Assembly: GCA_021202925.1 (NCBI GenBank)
Contig: JAJQCD010000005.1
Location: 1 to 58,028 of the forward strand
DNA length: 58,028 nt
Direction of reading: 5' to 3'
From: Clostridiales bacterium
GTDB taxonomy: Bacteria; Bacillota; Clostridia; Lachnospirales; Lachnospiraceae
The notes below the pieces were generated by a model. That model was not told where the DNA came from, made no database searches, and worked only from the letters and a program-made list of their open reading frames with translations. Positions 51,197-58,028 of this stretch are shown here, piece after piece. Positions within the stretch are counted from its first letter, which is position 1, and each line of letters starts with the position of its first letter. A program made the position numbers and the translations under genes.

Positions 51197-52216
51197 TCAA
51201 AACTGTTTCAGGAAACGAATATCGTTCTCATAAAGCAGCCGCATGTCGTCAATCTCATATTTCAGCAGCGCAATGCGCTCCAGCCCGACGCCAAACGCAA
51301 AGCCGGTGACCTCATCCGGATCAATGCCGCACATCTCATAAACGTGCGGATGAACCATGCCGCAGCCCAGAATCTCAATCCATCCGGAACCCTTGCAGAA
51401 GCGGCAGCCCTTTCCGCCGCACTTAAAACAGCTCACGTCCATCTCCGCACTCGGCTCTGTGAACGGGAAGTGATGCGGACGGAACTTCACCTTTGTGTTC
51501 TCCCCGAACATCTCCTTTGCAAATTCCTCCAGCGTTCCCTTCAGATCGGCAAAGGTAATATTCTTGTCAACAACCAGCCCCTCGACCTGATGGAAGGACG
51601 GAGAATGCGTCGCATCTACCTCATCGGAGCGGAACACACGCCCCGGAGAAATCATACGGATCGGCAGCTTTCCTTTTTCCATGACCCGGGCCTGCACCGG
51701 AGAGGTCTGTGTGCGCAGGACGATATCCTTATTGATATAGAAGGTATCCTGCTCGTCCTTCGCCGGATGATTCGGCGGAATGTTCAGCTTGGTAAAATTG
51801 TACTCGTCATACTCGATCTCCGGACCCTCGACCACCTCATAGCCCATACCGATAAAGATTCTCTCGACCTCTTCGAGCGCTACCGTATTCGGATGGCTGT
51901 GGCCAATCTCGCTCTTCTTTGCCGGAAGCGTCACATCAATGACTTCCTTTTTCAGCTGTTCCTCGCGTGCCTTCCTGGCCAGCTCCGCCTTCGTCTCTTC
52001 CAGACGGGTCTCGATCTGCTCCCGCACCTCATTTACCATCTGTCCAACCTTCGGGCGATCCTCCGGCGCAACATTTTTCATGCTCTTGAGCACAGCGGTC
52101 AACTGCCCCTTCTTGCCCAGATAAGCGACACGAATGTCGTTTAACCGTTCCAGCGCATCGGAGGAATCGATCTGCTTTAATGCCTCTTCTCTGATTTTCT
52201 CTAACTGGTCTTTCAT
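51197..52216 (-). CDS. pheS: Phenylalanyl-tRNA synthetase alpha subunit
   Basis: 339 aa. An N-terminal coiled coil (about 1-90) and the class II catalytic core: GHSHPNTVALEEVERIF, DATHSPSFHQVEGLVVD and CFKCGGKGCRFCKGSGWIE, a Cys-rich insert common in Firmicutes, then GFAFGVGLERIALLKY as motif 3. The ATG at 52216 has AAAGGA nine bases upstream, which decides it over the ATG at 52237. It is preceded by a Phe-specific T-box. Confidence 0.96.
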   Translation of the reverse strand: MKDQLEKIREEALKQIDSSDALERLNDIRVAYLGKKGQLTAVLKSMKNVAPEDRPKVGQMVNEVREQIETRLEETKAELARKAREEQLKKEVIDVTLPAKKSEIGHSHPNTVALEEVERIFIGMGYEVVEGPEIEYDEYNFTKLNIPPNHPAKDEQDTFYINKDIVLRTQTSPVQARVMEKGKLPIRMISPGRVFRSDEVDATHSPSFHQVEGLVVDKNITFADLKGTLEEFAKEMFGENTKVKFRPHHFPFTEPSAEMDVSCFKCGGKGCRFCKGSGWIEILGCGMVHPHVYEMCGIDPDEVTGFAFGVGLERIALLKYEIDDMRLLYENDIRFLKQF

Positions 52217-52276
52217 GGTTTCTATCCTTTCTTTCATGGTTTCAGGGACGAATCTGCACAGAATGTACAGGAGACG

Positions 52277-52600
52277 AAAAAAAGTCCCTCTGCAAACAGA
52301 ATTGCAAAGGGACGATCCTGCCTGTGAATCGCGGTACCACCCTGATTCCCGACGTGCCATGCCCGGAAATTCCGGCCAGCCGTCAGGCGCTTCACCTATG
52401 CGTAACGTGCACGACCCGTCGTCTCCTACTCACACCGCCCGGAGCAATGCAGGCAATCCAGGCAATCTCTTTCAGAAACGAAGCTCCCGTGGGAAATTCA
52501 CGCGACTGTCTGAACCAGAAGGAGGCTTGCAGCCGATGACCTCCTCTCTCTGACGGAAAACAGGGCGCTACTGGACACGATCTCTGCCTTTTTCAACTGA
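52277..52600 (-). promoter_or_regulatory. T-box riboswitch, phenylalanine specifier
   Basis: On the minus strand: AGTA of the S-turn near 52570, GAAT followed by specifier TTC (52493-52495), the canonical T-box GGTGGTACCGCG (52330-52341), and a terminator GTCCCT/AGGGAC (52284-52313) with seven T. The GAA-N-specifier layout is the same as in the ileS leader. Uncharged tRNA-Phe should allow readthrough into pheST-valS-folC-TPR. Confidence 0.95.
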
Positions 52601-52605
52601 CTTTT

Positions 52606-52634
52606 ATTCTACTCATGATAGGCAGAAAAGTCAA
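52606..52634 (-). promoter_or_regulatory. Sigma-A promoter of the pheS operon
   Basis: On the minus strand TTGACT (52629-52634), a 17-base spacer and TAGAAT (52606-52611), directly before the T-box leader. Confidence 0.85.
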
Positions 52635-52678
52635 GCGGGAAATTCCACGTCGGCCAGACAGCGTCGTCACGACATCCT

Positions 52679-53698
52679 TTATCGTCCGGCAGCGACAATC
52701 TCATCCACCAGATCAAGATAATCCGCGCAGAATTCCCGGTACAACGGAAGTACCTTCTGGCGAAACTGCTCCTTCTCCCCGGAAGACAGTTCAAGGACCT
52801 GGCAGCCGGCGGAAACGACCGCCGCCTTCGACTGCGCGGTTCGCTCCTGCCACAGTTCCCTCTCGTACTGTGCGGATTCCTGCGCACTGTCGCGAATGAT
52901 TTCCTGATACTCCTCCGGCAGCTTATCCCAGGTAACCTGCGACACCAGCTGCATCTCCGGCACCCGGGTGTGTTCATCCACCGTCACATAGGGTGCCACC
53001 TCATAATGCTTCTCCGACTCATAAGACGGCCAATTGTTCTCTGCTCCGTCTACCTGCCCTTTCTCCAGTGCAGAATATACCGTCTCGAAGCTCTGCTGAA
53101 CCGCTTCCCCGCCGAACGCTTCGACCATTCGCGCCATCAGCACAGATTCCTGGACACGGATTCGCAGACCTGCCAGATCGTCCGGCGTCCTCACAAATCC
53201 GGTCGAGGTGTAGAAATTCCGTGCGCCTGCATCATACCAGGAAAGACCGACCATCCCGCTCCCCTCAAGTGCTTCCAGGAAGTGATCCCCGATCTGCCCG
53301 TCGAGAATCTTCCACATGTGCTGGCTGCCGGTATAGAGATAAGGAAGCTGCAGCACATTCATCTCTTTCACGAATTCGCTCAGGGATGAGATGGAAACCC
53401 GCGCGAAATCCACGCCGCCAAACTGAAGCTGCTCGACGACAGACTGTTCGTCTCCCATCGTGCCGCCCGCATGAATCTGAATCACAACCCTTCCATCGGT
53501 CTTTTCACTCACAAGCTCGGCAAAACGATAGGCGCCCAGCATCGTCGGATAATCCTCCGCCTGGTTCTCCGCATAGGTCAATACAAAATCCGGCGTGGTT
53601 CCCTCTGCCTGAGGTTCTGCCAGGAAGCTGCACCCACTGAGCATCCAGACCAGAACGCCCGTCAAAAAGCCAAAAATCCTGCTATGCGTCCATCTCAC
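52679..53698 (-). CDS. TRAP transporter substrate-binding lipoprotein, DctP family
   Basis: 339 aa. Signal peptide with lipobox VWMLSGC, then the DctP fold: FVLTYAENQAEDYPTMLGAYRFAE, RVVIQIHAGGTMGDEQSVVEQLQFGGVD, LRIRVQESVLMARMVEAFGG with the carboxylate-clamping Arg, and GQVDGAENNWPSYES. It should bind a carboxylic acid outside the cell. The start is GTG at 53698 because AGGAGGTGG lies seven bases before it; the in-frame ATG at 53722 has none. No DctQ/DctM permease genes are in the window. It lies 40 bases after the lacI-type gene and probably shares its transcript. Confidence 0.92.
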   Translation of the reverse strand: MRWTHSRIFGFLTGVLVWMLSGCSFLAEPQAEGTTPDFVLTYAENQAEDYPTMLGAYRFAELVSEKTDGRVVIQIHAGGTMGDEQSVVEQLQFGGVDFARVSISSLSEFVKEMNVLQLPYLYTGSQHMWKILDGQIGDHFLEALEGSGMVGLSWYDAGARNFYTSTGFVRTPDDLAGLRIRVQESVLMARMVEAFGGEAVQQSFETVYSALEKGQVDGAENNWPSYESEKHYEVAPYVTVDEHTRVPEMQLVSQVTWDKLPEEYQEIIRDSAQESAQYERELWQERTAQSKAAVVSAGCQVLELSSGEKEQFRQKVLPLYREFCADYLDLVDEIVAAGR

Positions 53699-53738
53699 CG
53701 TTCCACCTCCTCCGGTCACCATTCATCCCATGTACGGT

Positions 53739-54734
53739 CTACAGGTGTCTGACTGACTGTCTTTCAATCAGCTCCCCTTTCAGGCTGATGTTCCGAATCA
53801 ACGTCGGGTCGTTCAACTGCGCCAGCAGACATTCCATGCTCTCACGGGCGACATCGTCAATCGGAGGCGCATAGGTCGTAAGCGGCGGAACCATATACTG
53901 AGCCATAAAAATATTATCGAACCCGACAAGGGAAATATCATCCGGAATCCGACAGCCGCAAAAGCTGATGCCACTGTAAATACCAATCGCGAGAATATCC
54001 ATCGTCGCAAAAAAGGCGGTTGGCCGATCCTCTCCTTCGAGAATCTCCTTTGTCCGCTGAAACGCTTCCTCGATGCTGTTTACATCATATATAAAATAGT
54101 GGTCGTAATCCGTTATCCCATATTCTTCCATCGCACGCTTACAGCCCATCCAGCGCTCGCGAAATCTCTGCCTGCCAAAACCACCGAACATCGCCGCGAT
54201 CTTCGTATGTCCATGATCCAGCAGGTATTTCGTCATCAGATATCCGCCATACTCATCATCAAACGAAACGCTGGTCAGCTGCTCCGAAACCATACGGTTC
54301 ACCAGAATAACCGGGATCCCCCGCTCTCTCTGAAATTCCTCCAGATGCCGGACATCGTCCTCTACACTCATGCACAGCAGTCCGTCAATCCCGCGGGCGC
54401 CCATCATGCCTATGTTCTTTTTCTCATTTTCAATCTTTTCATCATTGTTACAGAGAATCAGAGAATATCCCTTCTCCGTCGCATAGCGCTCAATGCTTTT
54501 CATCATCATCGGATAAAAAAGGCTGTTGATATCCGGAACCAGAAACGCCAGCATCTGCGTCTTTCCCTCGCGCAGTCCCCGTGCCAGACTGCTCGGCTGA
54601 TAATTCAGCTCCGCAACCGCCTTCAGAACCTTCTGGCGTGTCTCCTCCTCCACAAAAATCCGATTGGTCAGTGTACGGGAAACCGTGCTGGGCGAAACTC
54701 CGGCCAACTTCGCTACATCCTTAATCGTCGCCAT
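53739..54734 (-). CDS. LacI-family transcriptional regulator
   Basis: 331 aa. The N-terminal LacI HTH is complete (MATIKDVAKLAGVSPSTVSR, hinge helix around YQPSSLARGL) and is followed by a periplasmic-binding-protein effector domain (MLAFLVPDINSLFYPMMMKSI to GFDNIFMAQYMVPPLTTYAPP). GAGGAGGAG precedes the ATG at 54734. It stands between the SDR-cupin-crotonase-CoA-transferase genes and the TRAP binding protein, so one of these units is the likely target. Its promoter is embedded in the upstream terminator. Confidence 0.94.
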   Translation of the reverse strand: MATIKDVAKLAGVSPSTVSRTLTNRIFVEEETRQKVLKAVAELNYQPSSLARGLREGKTQMLAFLVPDINSLFYPMMMKSIERYATEKGYSLILCNNDEKIENEKKNIGMMGARGIDGLLCMSVEDDVRHLEEFQRERGIPVILVNRMVSEQLTSVSFDDEYGGYLMTKYLLDHGHTKIAAMFGGFGRQRFRERWMGCKRAMEEYGITDYDHYFIYDVNSIEEAFQRTKEILEGEDRPTAFFATMDILAIGIYSGISFCGCRIPDDISLVGFDNIFMAQYMVPPLTTYAPPIDDVARESMECLLAQLNDPTLIRNISLKGELIERQSVRHL

Positions 54735-54777
54735 TCTGCTCCTCCTCTCATCCATGCCTCTTCCCCGGCTACCATTA

Positions 54778-54805
54778 ACTATACCAAAAAATCCCGGGAT
54801 TTCAA
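54778..54805 (-). promoter_or_regulatory. Promoter of lacI-type gene, inside a terminator
   Basis: On the minus strand TTGAAA (54800-54805), a 16-base spacer and TATAGT (54778-54783). The -35 and spacer are formed by the 3' arm and T tract of the SDR terminator. The CCCGGGATTTC palindrome would also be a natural operator. Confidence 0.5.
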
Positions 54806-54830
54806 CAGAAAATTCTGCGAAATCCCGGGT
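54784..54830 (-). terminator. Terminator after the SDR gene
   Basis: On the minus strand CCCGGGATTTC (54819-54829) pairs perfectly with GAAATCCCGGG (54793-54803), followed by ATTTTTTGG. Confidence 0.9.
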
Positions 54831-54880
54831 TCTCTCTTTTCCTTCCTCTGAAACATGCGTCTCCGGAAGATCTGCTTCCT

Positions 54881-55648
54881 TTACAGGTGCTTAATGTGAA
54901 AACCACCATCCAGATCAATATAATTGCCTGTGCTGTAGATAAATTTTTCACTGCAGAACGCACTGACCGCTTCTCCAATGTCTTCCGGATACCCCCATCT
55001 GGCGATTGGGAAGGCGCCGGCTTCGATCAGATCGCTGTATTTCTGATGAACGACCTTTGTCATGTCCGTATCAATGACACCCGGCCGGATCTCATAAACC
55101 TGAATATCCTCGCCCGCAAGACGATCCGCATAGACCGTTGTCAGAGCAGCAAAACCCGCCTTTGACACACAGTATTCCGCACGGCTTGGGGAGGATACCG
55201 TCACAGAGCTTGATGTAATATTCACAATTACACCCCTGCGGCGCCCCTTGACCGGCTGCTTTAACATCTGATTCGCAACAATCTGGGTCATAAACATCGG
55301 TCCCTTCGTGTTGATCTCCACCACGCGGTCAAAACTCTCCTCGGTCATCTCCAGAATATCATTGCGGACCAACGGCGCCACACCGGCATTGTTCACCAGC
55401 ACATCAATATCGCCATATTTCTCCACGACCGCTTTTACAAAATCCTCCCGATCCTTCTTTACCGTTGTGTTCCCCTGGTAATACAGGTAATCGACGCCCA
55501 TTTCATCAAGTACGGCAAAATTGTCTCTGTAATCGTCAAATGCATTGACATCCAGAACCGCGATACGGTATCCGTCCCGTCCCAGTGCCTTCGCAATACC
55601 AAAACCAATCCCGCGGCTTCCCCCGGTAATAACAGCTGTCTTTTTCAT
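54881..55648 (-). CDS. Short-chain dehydrogenase/reductase (SDR)
   Basis: 255 aa, classical SDR. Cofactor motif TGGSRGIGFG, NNAGVAPL, catalytic Ser in NITSSSVTVSS and Tyr-x-x-x-Lys in AEYCVSKAGF, then RPGVIDTDMT. Asp at the end of beta-2 (AVLDVNAFD) favours NAD(H). Often labelled 3-oxoacyl-ACP reductase, but the context of CoA-transferase and crotonase makes a hydroxyacyl-CoA or hydroxy-acid dehydrogenase as likely. The ATG at 55648 follows AAAGGAG. Last gene before a terminator; 35 bases after the cupin. Confidence 0.9.
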   Translation of the reverse strand: MKKTAVITGGSRGIGFGIAKALGRDGYRIAVLDVNAFDDYRDNFAVLDEMGVDYLYYQGNTTVKKDREDFVKAVVEKYGDIDVLVNNAGVAPLVRNDILEMTEESFDRVVEINTKGPMFMTQIVANQMLKQPVKGRRRGVIVNITSSSVTVSSPSRAEYCVSKAGFAALTTVYADRLAGEDIQVYEIRPGVIDTDMTKVVHQKYSDLIEAGAFPIARWGYPEDIGEAVSAFCSEKFIYSTGNYIDLDGGFHIKHL

Positions 55649-55683
55649 ATAAACATACTCCTTTCCGCTTAAGTGAGTCAGTC

Positions 55684-56064
55684 TCAGTGAAGCTCTCCCG
55701 CTTTCTCCTGGGCCCAATGCTCAGCAACCATCTTTGGCGCATACACAAACATCAGATGCATCTCCTCTTCGCCCTCGTTGAACAGGCCATGTGTGAGGAA
55801 ACGGTCAATATACACACTGTCTCCGGGCCTGACCGGCTCCGTCTCATCACCAATCACGACCTTACCGGTCCCCTTGAGGATGGTGTAAGTCTCAATCGTC
55901 TCATGGTCATGCAGCGGGATCGAACCACCCGGCTGAATTACCACATAACCCTGGCAAAAATATTCGCCATTGATCGCGCCGTTTTCTCCGTACATCACAC
56001 GGGTTCTCCTCTTCACAAGCGGAAAGTCCATTCCTTCGATATCAAAAATATTGAATTTTTTCAT
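55684..56064 (-). CDS. Single-domain cupin protein
   Basis: 126 aa, one cupin fold (about 35-110). Cupin motif 1 is visible as IPLHDHETIETYTILKG with His, His and Glu as metal ligands, and motif 2 as VRPGDSVYIDRFLTHGLFN with the last His. It could be an isomerase, dioxygenase, decarboxylase or ligand sensor; the substrate is not readable. It lies 17 bases after the crotonase gene and 35 before the SDR gene, with GGAGGAG before its ATG, so it belongs to this catabolic operon. Confidence 0.88.
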   Translation of the reverse strand: MKKFNIFDIEGMDFPLVKRRTRVMYGENGAINGEYFCQGYVVIQPGGSIPLHDHETIETYTILKGTGKVVIGDETEPVRPGDSVYIDRFLTHGLFNEGEEEMHLMFVYAPKMVAEHWAQEKAGELH

Positions 56065-56081
56065 GTCCTGTTTTCTCCTCC

Positions 56082-56861
56082 TTACCGGTTCTCGTATTTC
56101 GGCTGACGCTTTTCAAGAAACGCAGTCAGTCCTTCCCTCGCGTCGTATGTTGTAAACAGCATGCCCAGCGTATTCGCGTCACGTTGCGCGATGTCCGTCG
56201 GCTGTTTTCCGGCCGCATCATAGACCAGGCGCTTGTCAAACTTCATGGTAATCGGAGACTTCGCCGCCAGCTCACACGCCAGCTCCTCTGACTTGACACG
56301 CAGCGTCGCCACATCTTCATAAACCTCGGCGATCAGGCCATAGTCAAATGCCTGAGCCGACGTTATCATCTTCCCCCGAAGAAGCATATTCTTTGCGCGG
56401 CTTTCACCGATCAGCCGTGCCAGCCGCAGCGTACCGCCCCAGCCGGGGATCATGCCAATATTGATCTCCGGAAGACCAAACTTCGCGTTCGCGGAGCATA
56501 CGCGGATATCACAGCACATGGCGATCTCCAGACCGCCTCCCAGACAGTAGCCATTGATCGCGGCCACAGAGGGAATATCCATCGTCTCAATCTTAGAAAA
56601 AAGTTTGTGTCCTACCTCAATCGAATACCGGGAATCTTCCGGACTCATTTTCACAAGCTGAGAAATATCAGCGCCCGCAATGAACGATTTTTCTCCGCCC
56701 CCGGTCAACAGCAGACAATGCATACTCTTATCCGCAATCACCTCATCAACCAGCGAATCCATATACTCCACAATCGGAACACTGAGCGCGTTCCTTGTCT
56801 TCGGTACATCCACCTTCAAAATGGCATACCCGTTCTTCTTCTCTAATGTGATTCCTTCCAT
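56082..56861 (-). CDS. Enoyl-CoA hydratase/isomerase (crotonase) family protein
   Basis: 259 aa. Crotonase signature: FIAGADISQL (oxyanion hole and CoA-binding), AAINGYCLGGGLEIAMCCDIRV with oxyanion Gly and a Glu, and FGLPEINIGMIPGWGGTLRL with the second Glu position. The C-terminal helix ends FLEKRQPKYENR. It probably hydrates an enoyl-CoA or performs a related reaction such as a retro-aldol or hydrolysis. It lies 24 bases after the CoA-transferase gene, the expected supplier of its CoA-ester substrate. Confidence 0.92.
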   Translation of the reverse strand: MEGITLEKKNGYAILKVDVPKTRNALSVPIVEYMDSLVDEVIADKSMHCLLLTGGGEKSFIAGADISQLVKMSPEDSRYSIEVGHKLFSKIETMDIPSVAAINGYCLGGGLEIAMCCDIRVCSANAKFGLPEINIGMIPGWGGTLRLARLIGESRAKNMLLRGKMITSAQAFDYGLIAEVYEDVATLRVKSEELACELAAKSPITMKFDKRLVYDAAGKQPTDIAQRDANTLGMLFTTYDAREGLTAFLEKRQPKYENR

Positions 56862-56885
56862 CGTTCAACCCTTCTGATTATTTTT

Positions 56886-58028
56886 CTATTTAAGACCCAT
56901 CACTTCCGGTCTGAAAATACGTGTATCCATGACTGCCGGTTCCTGCGGCATCAACGGGGCAAACTCCATCTGATCCAGGACATCCCTTCTCAGATCGATG
57001 CCCGGCGCAATCTCTTTCAGCACCAGGCCATCCCGTGTCATCTCAAACACCGCCCGTTCGGTGATATAAAGCACGCGCTGACCAAACTCTCTCGCGTAAT
57101 CACCGGAAAAGGTAATGTGCTCGACATCCTTCAGGAATTTCTTCACTCTCCCCTCCTGAAGAATATGGAGTTCTCCATCCTTCACTTCCGTCCTCAGGCC
57201 GCCGGTCGTAAATGTCCCGCAAAATACACAGGTCTTCGCCCCCTGGGAAATATCGATGAAACCGCCCGCACCGGCGATGGTTGGTCCAAACTTGCTGACA
57301 TTGACATTGCCGAAACGATCTGCCTGTGCCAGTCCCAGGAAGGTAACATCCAGGCCCTTACCGCTGAAGAAATCAAACTGGGACGGCGCGTCAATCATGG
57401 CGTCCGCATTATACGCAACTCCAAAAATCGCTCCGCTCGCCGGTACGCCACCGGTAATTCCCTGTTCAATGGTAATCTTCACATGATCGGAGATGCCTTC
57501 CTCTGCCGCAACCTTCGCCACGCCGTCCGGCATGCCAAAGCCCAGATTGGTAATTCCCCCTTCTTTCAGTTCCATCGCCGCTCTTCTCGCAACGACCTTT
57601 CTCTGATCCAGACTCATGGGTGCGATTTCATCCACCGGCATCTTCATATCGCCATTCAGAGCCGGATTAAACTCCCCCTCAATCGTCTGCATCTGCCCCG
57701 GACAGACGACCACGGCATCCACCAGAATACCGGGAATCCGCACCTGTTTCGGATCCAGCGAACCATTCTTTGCCGCAAATTTCACCTGCGCAATGACCTT
57801 TCCCCCACAGTTATGTACCGCCTGCGCAATCGCCAGTGCCTCGAGATACGTCGGTTCATATTCCATGGAAATGTTTCCATCCGCATCTCCGATGCTCCCT
57901 CGGATCAGACCGATATTCATCGGGTAGGGCTTGTAATGCAGCCAGTCCTTTCCATCCAGCTGAATCAGTTCGACCAGATCTTCTTTCGTCACGTCATTCA
58001 GCTTGCCTCCACTGACACGCGGATCCAC
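56886..58028 (-). CDS. Acyl-CoA:acetate/propionate CoA-transferase, C-terminal part (cut by window end)
   Basis: 380 residues are visible; the first about 140-150 lie beyond the window. It is a fused alpha-beta family I CoA-transferase of the propionate/acetate CoA-transferase (YdiF) type: GLIRGSIGDADGNISMEYEP and the catalytic Glu in KITIEQGITGGVPASG, preceded by NLGFGMPDGVAKVA and followed by FGPTIAGAGGFIDISQGAKT. It moves CoA from acetyl-CoA or another donor to a carboxylic acid. The frame runs off the edge at GTG GAT CCG, which is internal, not a start. It is upstream of crotonase, cupin and SDR in the same operon. Confidence 0.93.
   Translation of the reverse strand: MDPRVSGGKLNDVTKEDLVELIQLDGKDWLHYKPYPMNIGLIRGSIGDADGNISMEYEPTYLEALAIAQAVHNCGGKVIAQVKFAAKNGSLDPKQVRIPGILVDAVVVCPGQMQTIEGEFNPALNGDMKMPVDEIAPMSLDQRKVVARRAAMELKEGGITNLGFGMPDGVAKVAAEEGISDHVKITIEQGITGGVPASGAIFGVAYNADAMIDAPSQFDFFSGKGLDVTFLGLAQADRFGNVNVSKFGPTIAGAGGFIDISQGAKTCVFCGTFTTGGLRTEVKDGELHILQEGRVKKFLKDVEHITFSGDYAREFGQRVLYITERAVFEMTRDGLVLKEIAPGIDLRRDVLDQMEFAPLMPQEPAVMDTRIFRPEVMGLK

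Overview
The window looks like core chromosome of a spore-forming member of the Lachnospiraceae or a close relative (Clostridia, Firmicutes). The basis is a Gram-positive gene set, strong AGGAGG-type ribosome binding sites, T-box control of aminoacyl-tRNA synthetases, and spoIIA, spoVA, spoIID, spoIIQ, ytfJ and spoIIM-like sporulation genes, all in moderately GC-rich DNA. I saw no insertion sequence, prophage or CRISPR array. Species cannot be named from this sequence alone.

Layout. 1-2 kb: 5' part of an AAA_14/DUF4143-type ATPase preceded by three spaced repeats, a tRNA-Leu(CAA) with its own promoter, and a lipoprotein. 2-11.8 kb (minus strand): recG, then a two-component system followed by an L,D-transpeptidase, nudF, a spoIIM-like gene, xerD, topB and a hexapeptide acyltransferase. 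12-20.4 kb: rpmB on plus, and a long minus operon yicC-gmk-rpoZ-rimO-pgsA-cinA-two unknown genes-ytfI-like-ytfJ, followed by a 45-codon membrane protein gene. 20.4-26.6 kb: rqcH on plus, divergent from yicC and behind a structured 5' leader; serS, an ECF S-component, spoIIQ-like and spoIID. 26.6-32.7 kb: glgP behind ileS, whose leader is an isoleucine T-box. 32.8-36.2 kb (plus): a small XRE regulator and a class A PBP with a Ser/Gly-rich tail.

36.2-43.1 kb: the sporulation block spoIIAA-spoIIAB-sigF-orf-spoVAA-spoVAB-spoVAC, then pckA inserted on the opposite strand, then spoVAD (frameshifted in this sequence) and spoVAE. 43.1-52.7 kb: a six-gene minus operon pheS-pheT-valS-folC-45-codon ORF-TPR membrane protein, from a phenylalanine T-box to a strong terminator. 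52.7-58 kb: an accessory-looking set on the minus strand: CoA-transferase (cut by the window edge), crotonase, cupin, SDR, terminator, LacI regulator and an orphan TRAP binding protein. This looks like a carboxylate/acyl-CoA catabolic locus of unknown substrate.

Most worth a second look: the pseudoknot-capable leader of rqcH; the split and frameshifted spoVA operon; the unassigned CoA/cupin/TRAP locus; and single-amino-acid T-boxes that appear to govern unrelated genes (glgP under Ile; valS and folC under Phe).
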